A stretch of 5,845 nucleotides of DNA from Opitutia bacterium UBA4654 (GTDB lineage: Bacteria > Verrucomicrobiota > Verrucomicrobiia > Opitutales > Intestinicryptomonadaceae), in NCBI GenBank assembly GCA_002405555.1, contig DHMA01000212.1, forward strand, positions 219-6,063, in the 5' to 3' direction. Below the pieces are notes generated by a model, which searched no databases, was not told the origin of the DNA, and saw only the letters and a program-made list of their open reading frames with translations. The position numbers and the translations under genes were made by a program. Shown here one piece after another: positions 1-5,845 of the stretch (positions are counted from its first letter, which is position 1; every line of letters starts with the position of its first letter).

Positions 1-544
1 CGCGCGTGAGCGCGTCGAGCGCGCCGAAAGTTTCGTCCATCAGGAGAATGCGGGGGTTGGGCGCAAGCGAACGCGCCAAAGCCACGCGCTGGCGCATGCC
101 GCCCGAAAGCTCGTGCACCGACGCGTGCGCAAACTGCTCCAAGCCCACCAAGTGCAGGTAGAATTTGGCAACCTCCCTGCGTTCGGGGTCGGTAAGGTTG
201 GGTTTGAGTTTCAGCCCGAACATGACGTTCCCCATGACGTCGAGCCACGGAAAGAGCGCGTGCTCCTGAAACATCACCATGCGGTCGCGCCCCGGGCCTT
301 TTACGGGAGTGTCCTCAACGAGGATTCTGCCCGAATCCGGCTCGTCCAAGCCCGCGACCATGTTCAACAGCGTCGATTTTCCGCAGCCGCTCGGTCCTAC
401 GAGGCAGACGAATTCGCCCTCGTTGATTGTAAGGCTCACGTCTTTGAGAGCCTCCACCCGCCCCTGCGCGGAGTCGAACGTCTTGCTTACCTTGTCCACG
501 ACGAGTTTCGCCGTGACGTTTTGTAGTTCTGCCTTTACGCTCAT
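1..544 (-). CDS. NitT/TauT-family ABC transporter ATP-binding protein (3' end cut by window edge)
   Basis: This is the cytoplasmic ATPase subunit of an ABC importer of the nitrate/sulfonate/taurine type (SsuB/TauB/NrtD-like). It would hydrolyse ATP to drive uptake of the ligand delivered by the binding protein encoded just upstream. 181 codons are visible, starting at an ATG at 544-542 (MSVKAELQNV). Seen motifs: Walker A GPSGCGKST at residues 50-58, Q-loop glutamine Q93 in FQEHALFPWL, the ABC signature LSGGMRQR at 146-153, Walker B ILLMDE at 166-171, and D-loop GALDA at 174-178. The H-loop histidine and C-terminus (usual family length about 250-270 residues) lie beyond the left edge. The ATG overlaps the upstream stop codon as ATGA, which points to translational coupling, and I see no clear Shine-Dalgarno. 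One oddity is threonine 172 after the Walker B glutamate, where the family usually has proline. The family is certain; the exact substrate cannot be told from the ATPase. Confidence 0.96.
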   Translation of the reverse strand, partial: MSVKAELQNVTAKLVVDKVSKTFDSAQGRVEALKDVSLTINEGEFVCLVGPSGCGKSTLLNMVAGLDEPDSGRILVEDTPVKGPGRDRMVMFQEHALFPWLDVMGNVMFGLKLKPNLTDPERREVAKFYLHLVGLEQFAHASVHELSGGMRQRVALARSLAPNPRILLMDETFGALDALTR

Positions 545-1524
545 TTTTTGTCGGCGTATATCGGGTTCATGTCGATTTTGCGTTTGATAAACCCGCACTG
601 GAATGCGTAGTCGCAAAATTTTTGAAGTTCCTGCCTGTTTATGTTCGAGGTGAACGTAAGGCGCGGCCACGCCGATTTTACAAGCTCGGCGGAAATTTTG
701 CCGCCCGTGATTGCCTCCAACTCCATGCGGGCGAGTTTCTGCGCCTCTTCGGGGTTTTTGTTAATCCAGTCGGTGAGTTCGGCGTGCGCCTTTGTGAATT
801 TTTCCACGAGGTCGGGGTATTTTTTCAACGCCCTGTTGCATGTAGCAAGAACGGTTGTTACCGCCTCTTTCTGTTCGAGGAAAACCTTTCCGCCCGCCTC
901 CTTTTCGAGGCGCGTTATCCACGGCTCGACCGTCCAGACCGCGTCGAGGTTCCCGCGCTTGAAAAGCGGCAGCTGTTCGGGGTTGGGAGTAGCTATAACG
1001 TGCGCGTCGCCGGAGGTGAGTTTTACCTGAATGCCGTTCGAAATCAGCCACGCCCTGCATGCGACGTCCTGCGTGTTGCCGAGCTGCGGCGTGCCTATTT
1101 TCTTGCCCTTGAAGTCGGCGGGCTTTTCGATTTTCGCCGCGGGGTTTACCACCAGCGCCGAGCCGCCGTCAGCCGAACCCGCGAGAATGCGCACGTCGCG
1201 CCCGCGCGTTTTTGCGAACGCGTTGATTGCGGGGTTCGGCCCGACGTATGTAATATCGACAGCCCCCGCGAACATCGATTCCATCGCGCTCGGCCCCGCG
1301 TTGAAAAGACGCCACTTGATTTCCACGCCGTCGCCCAGCCGCGACTCGAACCAGCCCTTGCCCTGTCTTGTAAGCTGGTGCGCGACCAGCGCCTGCGCGT
1401 GCGAGATATTCGGGAAATAGCCTACTTGTATAGTCCTTTTTTTGTCCGCCGCCGAAAGGGTCGATACGGAAGCGAGCGAGAGCACTGCCGCCGCCGCCAA
1501 TTTTATCAGATTTTTCAATTCCAT
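541..1524 (-). CDS. NitT/TauT-family (sulfonate/nitrate-like) periplasmic substrate-binding protein
   Basis: This is a 327-residue periplasmic binding protein of an ABC importer, related to SsuA/TauA/NrtA (NMT1-like fold). It would capture a small oxyanion or sulfonate in the periplasm and hand it to the membrane permease. I chose the ATG at 1524-1522 because it gives a clean signal peptide: charged MELKNLIK, a hydrophobic alanine/leucine core, and a likely cleavage LSA/A after residue 25. An in-frame ATG 13 codons earlier (1563) would add an odd N-terminus and overlap the candidate promoter. There is no lipobox cysteine. Recognisable stretches are VGYFPNISHAQALV (34-47), FNAGPSAMESMFAG (74-87), YVGPNPAINAF (93-103), GTPQLGNTQDVA (144-155) and AVWTVEPW (195-202), all typical of the family. 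Four cysteines (156, 229, 304, 310) remain in the mature part. The stop overlaps the ATPase start by four bases, so the two are co-transcribed. Sulfonate, taurine, nitrate and other ligands are all possible. Confidence 0.92.
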   Translation of the reverse strand: MELKNLIKLAAAAVLSLASVSTLSAADKKRTIQVGYFPNISHAQALVAHQLTRQGKGWFESRLGDGVEIKWRLFNAGPSAMESMFAGAVDITYVGPNPAINAFAKTRGRDVRILAGSADGGSALVVNPAAKIEKPADFKGKKIGTPQLGNTQDVACRAWLISNGIQVKLTSGDAHVIATPNPEQLPLFKRGNLDAVWTVEPWITRLEKEAGGKVFLEQKEAVTTVLATCNRALKKYPDLVEKFTKAHAELTDWINKNPEEAQKLARMELEAITGGKISAELVKSAWPRLTFTSNINRQELQKFCDYAFQCGFIKRKIDMNPIYADKK

Positions 1525-1531
1525 TATGCCG

Positions 1532-1563
1532 CAAAAGTAAACCAGATTTATCGGCGTTTTCAA
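1532..1563 (-). promoter_or_regulatory. Candidate promoter of the ABC transporter genes
   Basis: Upstream of the binding-protein start, the minus strand carries TTGAAA (1563-1558), a 16-base spacer and TTTACT (1541-1536), a fair sigma-70-like pair. The same bases also fit the Bacteroidota-type pattern: TTG, 21 bases, then TACTTTTG (1539-1532), matching TAnnTTTG. Either reading puts the transcription start only a few bases before the ATG at 1524, so the mRNA would be leaderless or nearly so, consistent with the absence of a Shine-Dalgarno. Chance matches to such short boxes are common, so this is tentative. Confidence 0.35.
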
Positions 1564-1643
1564 GCTTTAATGAAAAAAGCGGCCGTTTGCGGAAACGCGC
1601 GGGCGGAGGGGGCGGAACGCGCAAAACGCCGAGGCGCGGGCGC

Positions 1644-1672
1644 AAAAAAACCCCTCTTGCGGAGGGGCTTTT
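1644..1672 (-). terminator. Rho-independent terminator after the DASS gene
   Basis: On the minus strand a 6-bp GC stem (1667-1662 pairing with 1656-1651, CCCCTC/GAGGGG) with a 5-base loop is followed directly by seven T residues (1650-1644). An AAAA run precedes the stem and can extend the pairing. It begins about 22 bases after the DASS stop codon (1695), and no other gene end is near. It therefore closes the antiporter-porin-DASS cluster and separates it from the ABC transporter genes. The plus strand has only a CTTTT tail, so termination of plus-strand transcription is less likely. Confidence 0.88.
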
Positions 1673-1694
1673 GCGGAAAGTTCCGAGTCGGCTT

Positions 1695-3137
1695 TTAGAA
1701 GTATTTTATGCTTCCGAGGAAGAACAGCAAAACGTAGCCGACCGACAAACCGATTGCGCCGACCAAAATGCCGATTGTCGCCATCTGTCTTTGGGTTGTA
1801 AGACCCGCCGAGTGCGCGATTGCGTTCGGGGGCGTACTGATGGGAAGCGCCATCGCAAGGGACGCCGAAAGCGCGACGCCCACAAGCAGCGTGGGTTCGC
1901 CGCCGAACGACGCCAGCGCGTCTTTCATGCCTGCCGCAACCGCCGCCAGAACGGGGACGAGAAGCGCGGTCGTCGCCGTGTGCGACATGAACGTGGACAT
2001 TGCGTAGCACAGCAGACCCGACCCGATAATCGTAGCCGTCGCCGACCATGTTCCGAAGGGGATTGAGTCAATCATGTGCTTTGCCAAGCCCGTTTCCTGC
2101 AAGCCGACGCCGAGCGCGAAGCCGCCCGCGACGAGCCAGAGAACGTCCCAGCTGATTTGTTTGAGGTCGTTTTTATCCACAATGCCCGTAACAGTGAAGA
2201 CCGCCATGGGAACCATCGCCACTACGTTCGAGTTGATGCCCGTGAATTTGTCGAACATCCACAAAAATACCGTAACCGCGAACGTCGCGTAGATGATGTA
2301 CGCCTTGCGCGATTTTTCGAAAGTACCTTCAAACGAAATGTCGAGGGTTTTGCGGTTGAACGGGAAAAGCTTGATGAGCAGATACCACGAAACGAGTATC
2401 AGCAAAATCACGAACGGAACCATCGCGACCATCCACTGTCCGAAGCCGATTCCCAAGTTGAGGCCGTCCACGTCGTTGAGGTATTTGAGCGCGATTGCGT
2501 TCGGGGGCGTGCCGATGGGCGTACCGATACCGCCGATATTCGCCGCAACGGGGATAGCCAAGACGAGCGCGATTCTGCCCTTGCCGCTGTTTTCCATCGG
2601 CGCGAGAATGGGGGTCATTACCGCGAACATCATTGCGGTAGTCGCCGTGTTGCTCATGAACATCGAGAACACCGCCGAGACGAACATCAAGCCCAAGAGC
2701 ACCGTCTGCGACTTGTTTCCGAAGGGGCTGAAAAGCACCCTCGCCAAATTCTTGTCCAAGCCGCACTTGCCCGCGCCGATTGCCAGAAAGAAGCCGCCCA
2801 TGAACAGCATGATGATGGGGTCGGCAAACGTCGCCATCAACGACTTGTATTTTATGAGTTTGCCGAACGCGCGCGCCCCCTCGATATTTTCGCCGCGGAG
2901 GAACGAAAACGAGCTGTCGGAGACAGTCAGGAGCATGAGCACGATTGTGAGAACCGAAGTTGTCCAAATCGGAACAGCCTCGGTAATCCACATAAGCGCG
3001 GCGAAGATAAAAAGCGCAATAACGCGCTGTTCGACAACGCTGAGATTGGCAATGTGGTAGTTTTCGGGCGACATCAACAGCGCGATGAGTCCCGCCGAGA
3101 TTGATATCGTCAATGCTATTATTTGTTTCGGTTTCAT
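1695..3137 (-). CDS. DASS/SLC13-family divalent anion:Na+ symporter
   Basis: This 480-residue inner-membrane protein belongs to the divalent anion:Na+ symporter family (DASS, SLC13, Na_sulph_symp). Members import C4-dicarboxylates, citrate or sulfate with sodium ions. The protein is mostly hydrophobic with roughly a dozen membrane segments and shows the family's duplicated architecture. The first half has the SNT motif at 162-164 (MSNTATTAMM) and GTPPNAIA at 209-216. The second half has SHT at 385-387 (MSHTATTALLVP) and STPPNAIA at 434-441. These hairpin tips form the sodium and substrate sites in the characterised homologue VcINDY. The length is normal for bacterial members. The ATG at 3137 is preceded by AAGGA with an 8-base spacer, in the 11-base gap after the porin gene, and a terminator follows. 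The second motif has His where SNT would have Asn. Dicarboxylate is my preferred substrate, but sulfate cannot be excluded. Confidence 0.93.
   Translation of the reverse strand: MKPKQIIALTISISAGLIALLMSPENYHIANLSVVEQRVIALFIFAALMWITEAVPIWTTSVLTIVLMLLTVSDSSFSFLRGENIEGARAFGKLIKYKSLMATFADPIIMLFMGGFFLAIGAGKCGLDKNLARVLFSPFGNKSQTVLLGLMFVSAVFSMFMSNTATTAMMFAVMTPILAPMENSGKGRIALVLAIPVAANIGGIGTPIGTPPNAIALKYLNDVDGLNLGIGFGQWMVAMVPFVILLILVSWYLLIKLFPFNRKTLDISFEGTFEKSRKAYIIYATFAVTVFLWMFDKFTGINSNVVAMVPMAVFTVTGIVDKNDLKQISWDVLWLVAGGFALGVGLQETGLAKHMIDSIPFGTWSATATIIGSGLLCYAMSTFMSHTATTALLVPVLAAVAAGMKDALASFGGEPTLLVGVALSASLAMALPISTPPNAIAHSAGLTTQRQMATIGILVGAIGLSVGYVLLFFLGSIKYF
1814..1835. repeat. Internal direct repeat in the DASS gene, copy in the second half
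   Basis: These 22 bases are identical to 2489-2510, and similarity continues for about nine bases more on the right side with two mismatches. The segment encodes the TPPNAIA hairpin motif of the C-terminal half of the transporter. It reflects the family's ancient internal duplication, here with matching codon choice. Confidence 0.85.
2489..2510. repeat. Internal direct repeat in the DASS gene, copy in the first half
   Basis: This is the partner of 1814-1835, identical over 22 bases. It encodes the TPPNAIA motif of the N-terminal half. The two copies are about 675 bases apart in the same orientation. Confidence 0.85.
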
Positions 3138-3145
3138 TTAGTGTT

Positions 3146-3150
3146 TCCTT
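3146..3150 (-). promoter_or_regulatory. Ribosome binding site of the DASS gene
   Basis: The minus strand reads AAGGA eight bases before the ATG at 3137. The first two A residues are the last bases of the porin stop codon TAA (3151-3149), so ribosomes finishing the porin end on the next start signal. This supports the start choice and coupled translation. It is the clearest Shine-Dalgarno in the window. Confidence 0.7.
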
Positions 3151-4435
3151 AAAATAGAACTTGAACCTGTGTTCTGAACCAGTTTACGTCCAGCCCGTGC
3201 GCCCCGCCGACGCCTCCGTCGAAGTGCGCGTATTCGTAGCCGCTTTGGACTTTCAGATTGTCCCCGCGAATGTACCAATTCAGACCGAAGTAAAAGCTTT
3301 TCACGCGCAGGTACGGGGTGTCGCCCGAAACGTTCACGCTCTGCCTGATTACGTCCGACGGCGACACGCCGCGCCCGTCGGTGTCGAGGTACGAGAACCT
3401 GAACGCGGGGCCGATTTTCCCGAATTCGCCGATGTCGAACTTGTATTCAACCATGTAGTTCAGACCGAACGGCAGCTGCGAGTCGTACGAGCCGTCGAGG
3501 CATTTTGCGCCGTCCGCCTGCGTGATTATGAATTCCGCGTATGTGCGGAGCGCGCCCCAGTCGAGGGTAATGTACGGGTTTGCGCCGTACATTGCCGTTG
3601 CGCAGTAGCGGCCCGTCTTGTTCGCCGCCGAGCCCCAGCCGAGGTTCAGACCGAAAGTGGTTTTGACTCCGCCGATGTCCGCCGCGTAGGACGAGCTTAC
3701 CCAGACGTTGGGCGCGTTGTCCGAGCCGTCGGAAATGGACTCGTAGCCTACCTTGTAGTTGTCGGAGTTCGTCGCGGCAAAGGCGTATTTCAGCCCCTTG
3801 ATTTCGCGCGATTCGCCGTACCAGAACGCGCCCGTCATGAACGACGCAAAGCCGAGCTTGCGCGCGCTTCCCTTGCGCGGACCGCCCCAGTAGTAGGTAG
3901 CCACGGAACGCTCAACGCAATAGAGCTTGAACGGCGACATGTTTTCCTCGAAGCAGAAATTCGGCTTGACGTATCCGAACCTGAATTCGCCCTTGACAAA
4001 ATTGCAGTCAACGCGCTTCCAGAGGTATGTGATGGACATTTGGTTGGGCAGAATGAAGTCGAAGGAAAGCTGGGTGCCCCAGTCGCGCTTGTTGTCCGAA
4101 TTGAATGTGAGAATCATTCGGCGGATTATGAATTTGCTGACGCTCGCGGAGGAGTCGGCAACCGCGCCGTCGGTGCAGTCGGCGTAGATGTATTCGTACT
4201 GCGACTGCATTTTGCCCGAAATCCTCAGGAACGTGTCGGTCGGCGTTTCCACTACGGGGATTTCCGCCATGCCCTTTTTCAGGTCGTCCGCCTCCGCCTT
4301 TTCGAGAAGCCCTTTCGAGACGAGCGCGTCGAGAATGCGGGCGTCGCCCTGCGCCCGCGCAAATTGCGGAACGAACGACGCCGCCAGTACCGCCGCCGCC
4401 GTTGCCAGCGTTTTGTATTTTCCGATTTTAAACAT
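3149..4435 (-). CDS. Outer-membrane porin, OprO/OprP-like (Porin_O_P type)
   Basis: This 428-residue outer-membrane beta-barrel protein would let small anions diffuse into the periplasm. I chose the ATG at 4435-4433 because it opens a typical signal peptide: MFKIGKYK, a hydrophobic alanine-rich core, and ARA/Q cleavage after residue 28. The ORF can extend 20 codons upstream, but that would overlap the preceding gene and hide the signal. The mature N-terminus has a short helical charged segment (31-58, with SKGLLEKAEADDLKKG), then alternating amphipathic strands. FRFGYVKPNF (151-160) followed by CVERSV (173-178) resembles the GQFKxPF and ERS region of OprO/P proteins. The chain ends in an aromatic residue (VQVLF), the usual barrel-assembly signal. 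It sits 8 bases after the antiporter gene with only a weak GGG before the start, and 11 bases before the DASS gene. Six mature cysteines (87, 144, 161, 173, 278, 312) are unusual for a porin. The barrel assignment is firm; the substrate is not known. Confidence 0.85.
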   Translation of the reverse strand: MFKIGKYKTLATAAAVLAASFVPQFARAQGDARILDALVSKGLLEKAEADDLKKGMAEIPVVETPTDTFLRISGKMQSQYEYIYADCTDGAVADSSASVSKFIIRRMILTFNSDNKRDWGTQLSFDFILPNQMSITYLWKRVDCNFVKGEFRFGYVKPNFCFEENMSPFKLYCVERSVATYYWGGPRKGSARKLGFASFMTGAFWYGESREIKGLKYAFAATNSDNYKVGYESISDGSDNAPNVWVSSSYAADIGGVKTTFGLNLGWGSAANKTGRYCATAMYGANPYITLDWGALRTYAEFIITQADGAKCLDGSYDSQLPFGLNYMVEYKFDIGEFGKIGPAFRFSYLDTDGRGVSPSDVIRQSVNVSGDTPYLRVKSFYFGLNWYIRGDNLKVQSGYEYAHFDGGVGGAHGLDVNWFRTQVQVLF

Positions 4436-4443
4436 ATGCCCGT

Positions 4444-5845
4444 TTAGAGATAAAAGAATGCCGCGCACGCAAGGAGCGTAGGAACAATCGACCATTCGAG
4501 CAACAGTTTCGGGGACACGCCGTTTCTAAACTCCTCCTTTAAAACCGAAAGACCAACGAGATTCGGCGCGTTCGCAATTACGGTTAAACCGCCCCCGCTT
4601 ATCGCGGCGGCAACTATCAAATATTTCGTTTCGTCGGCGAAGCTCGGCACGAGCGACGCCAAATAGGTTATCGCGGCGTTGTCGTTAAACGACGTCAGAA
4701 GAACGCTTCCCGCAAAAAGCGCGCCGCTGTCGAGCCGCTCCAAAATGGGTTCGAGCCACCACGTTTGCAGGCTGCCGTGCGTTACAAGCGCGCCAAGAAA
4801 AATCGCCACAAGCATGGGGCTGCGGAACTTCATCTCCCACTGGAATCTCTGCGTGATGTCGATAAACGCGATGAACGCAAGCAGTAGGAACATCTCCAAA
4901 ACCAGATAGTGCATTACAGCGACCGCCGCCGTCAAAAACAGCAGGTGCATGCCGATTATCCAGTTCGGCGGCGGCTTTTCGATTGACGACTCCGCCCCGC
5001 GCATTATGCGGTTGTTTTCAAGCGAAACAAACTCGCGCCTGAAAAGGAACGCGTAGGCGAACGTTGACGCAAAAATCACAAGCACCGACTTCCACCCGAA
5101 GTGCGCAATCATGAACGGCGTATCCCAGCCCCACGAACGCGCGACCATGATAATCGGGGGCGCGGCAAAATGCGTCAACGCGCCGCCGAGCGACACCGAG
5201 ACGAAAAGCAGCCCAAGCGTCGCGTACTTGAATTTGACCGACGGAGTGTAGTCGAAAAAGTGGCGCAAAAGCAGAATAGCGCAGATTGTAATCGCCGCCG
5301 GCTCGGTTATGAAAGAGCCCAAAATAGGGCCGACGCACATTATGGAAATCCACCACGCGCGGACGGTTTTGCCGCCCAACGCCGCAAACAGGCTCACGAA
5401 CTTCGCCGCAACGTAAATCACGGGGCGCGTCGCCGCCATGCACATGACGACCATCACGAAAACAGGCTCGGAATATTTGTCCTGCGCGTACGCGAGACCG
5501 TTGAGGTAGTCGGTAAGCGAATGCCAGCCGCACTCGTAGTAGAAAACCGCAAACAGAGGAATAAGCCAGAGCGCGAAAACTATTTCGACCTCTCCCAAGA
5601 GCGAGAGAATGCGCTTTGCGATGTCCACGCTCGAATCGCGCAACTTGAAGCGTTTTTGCTGTTTTTTAACGGTGTCGGCGAATTTCAGAAACATCTGGTA
5701 GCTGAAAGTGTGGACTACCGCGCACGCGAAAATTATAGTGGCGTACAGATTCATGTGCGACATCTTCACGCGGCTTACGAGAGTTTGCCAAAGCCCGTCG
5801 CACTTGGGATACGCGTCCTGCGGAAGCGGGAACTGCGCCGCGATG
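4444..5845 (-). CDS. Putative Na+/H+ antiporter of the PF07399 type (5' end beyond window)
   Basis: This is a polytopic inner-membrane protein resembling the putative Na+/H+ antiporter family Na_H_antiport_3 (PF07399), distantly related to NhaD and the ion transporter superfamily. It would exchange sodium for protons. 466 residues are visible and the frame stays open to the right edge. A GTG at 5769 is sometimes a possible start, but the 25 residues before it (with QFPLPQDAYPKCDGLWQTLV) look like the conserved family N-terminus, so the true start lies outside. Counting from the first full codon, motifs are GSFITEPAA (176-184), GGALTHFAAPP (220-230), SFNDNAAITYL (385-395) and GGGLTVIANAPN (417-428). 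The acidic and Asn residues in the NDNAA and IANAPN hairpins are likely ion-site residues. Around ten hydrophobic segments are visible. It is the first visible gene of the cluster with the porin and the DASS symporter. Function as an antiporter is family-based and unproven. Confidence 0.85.
   Translation of the reverse strand, partial: IAAQFPLPQDAYPKCDGLWQTLVSRVKMSHMNLYATIIFACAVVHTFSYQMFLKFADTVKKQQKRFKLRDSSVDIAKRILSLLGEVEIVFALWLIPLFAVFYYECGWHSLTDYLNGLAYAQDKYSEPVFVMVVMCMAATRPVIYVAAKFVSLFAALGGKTVRAWWISIMCVGPILGSFITEPAAITICAILLLRHFFDYTPSVKFKYATLGLLFVSVSLGGALTHFAAPPIIMVARSWGWDTPFMIAHFGWKSVLVIFASTFAYAFLFRREFVSLENNRIMRGAESSIEKPPPNWIIGMHLLFLTAAVAVMHYLVLEMFLLLAFIAFIDITQRFQWEMKFRSPMLVAIFLGALVTHGSLQTWWLEPILERLDSGALFAGSVLLTSFNDNAAITYLASLVPSFADETKYLIVAAAISGGGLTVIANAPNLVGLSVLKEEFRNGVSPKLLLEWSIVPTLLACAAFFYL

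Noticed and set aside
1525..1563. Upstream ATG at 1563 as start of the binding protein
   Set aside because: It adds 13 residues ahead of a good signal peptide, has no Shine-Dalgarno, and overlaps the candidate promoter.
1573..1597. Second terminator-like hairpin on the minus strand (CGTTT, 4-base loop, AAACG, then a T run)
   Set aside because: The stem is only 5 bp and five bases separate it from the T run. The stronger terminator at 1644-1672 already explains the end of the cluster, so this is at most a backup.
1525..1694. Possible riboswitch or small RNA in the intergenic region
   Set aside because: Beyond the terminator and promoter-like boxes I see only GC-rich sequence without a recognisable conserved RNA core. 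The short distance from promoter to ATG leaves no room for a leader riboswitch.
622..1698. 358-codon plus-strand open frame opposite the binding protein
   Set aside because: No recognisable motifs. It spans the terminator and promoter region and lies antisense to a clear family member.
2076..3104. 342-codon plus-strand open frame opposite the DASS gene
   Set aside because: The product is a low-complexity Arg/Glu/His string, a shadow of the well-supported membrane protein on the other strand.
3161..4447. 428-codon plus-strand open frame opposite the porin gene
   Set aside because: It is rich in Arg, Val and His with no domain pattern, and it mirrors a gene with signal peptide and barrel features. 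Long antisense frames are expected in GC-rich biased DNA.

Overview
The window reads as an ordinary chromosomal segment of a Gram-negative bacterium devoted to membrane transport. All five genes lie on the minus strand, so transcription runs from the right edge to the left edge. The DNA is GC-rich with strong codon bias. A beta-barrel outer-membrane protein with a cleavable signal peptide shows that the cell has an outer membrane. The protein style (a PF07399-type antiporter, an OprO/P-like porin with a short N-terminal helix, weak Shine-Dalgarno use at some starts) is compatible with Verrucomicrobiota or a relative. That is an impression, not something I could test.

Right part (5845 to 1644): a tight three-gene cluster. 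First comes a putative Na+/H+ antiporter whose 5' end lies beyond the right edge (stop at 4444). After 8 bases comes an OprO/P-like porin (4435-3149). After 11 bases comes a divalent anion:Na+ symporter of the DASS/SLC13 family (3137-1695). A rho-independent terminator closes the cluster at about 1672-1644. The layout suggests a complete route for an anion such as a C4-dicarboxylate: porin across the outer membrane, Na+-driven symporter across the inner membrane, and an antiporter that could maintain the Na+ gradient. This functional link is inference from gene order and families.

Left part (1563 to 1): after a short intergenic region with a candidate promoter, an ABC importer of the nitrate/sulfonate/taurine (NitT/TauT) type begins. 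A periplasmic substrate-binding protein (1524-541) is followed, with an ATGA stop/start overlap, by the ATPase subunit (544 to the left edge, 3'-truncated). The permease is not in the window and probably follows to the left.

I found no RNA gene, CRISPR array, mobile element or clearly new system. The points most worth a second look are the three-gene anion/sodium cluster, the nearly leaderless promoter of the binding protein, the near-identical internal DNA repeats in the DASS gene, and a cysteine-rich porin. No stretch over 300 bases lacks a gene. The longest gap, 1525-1694, holds the terminator and the candidate promoter.
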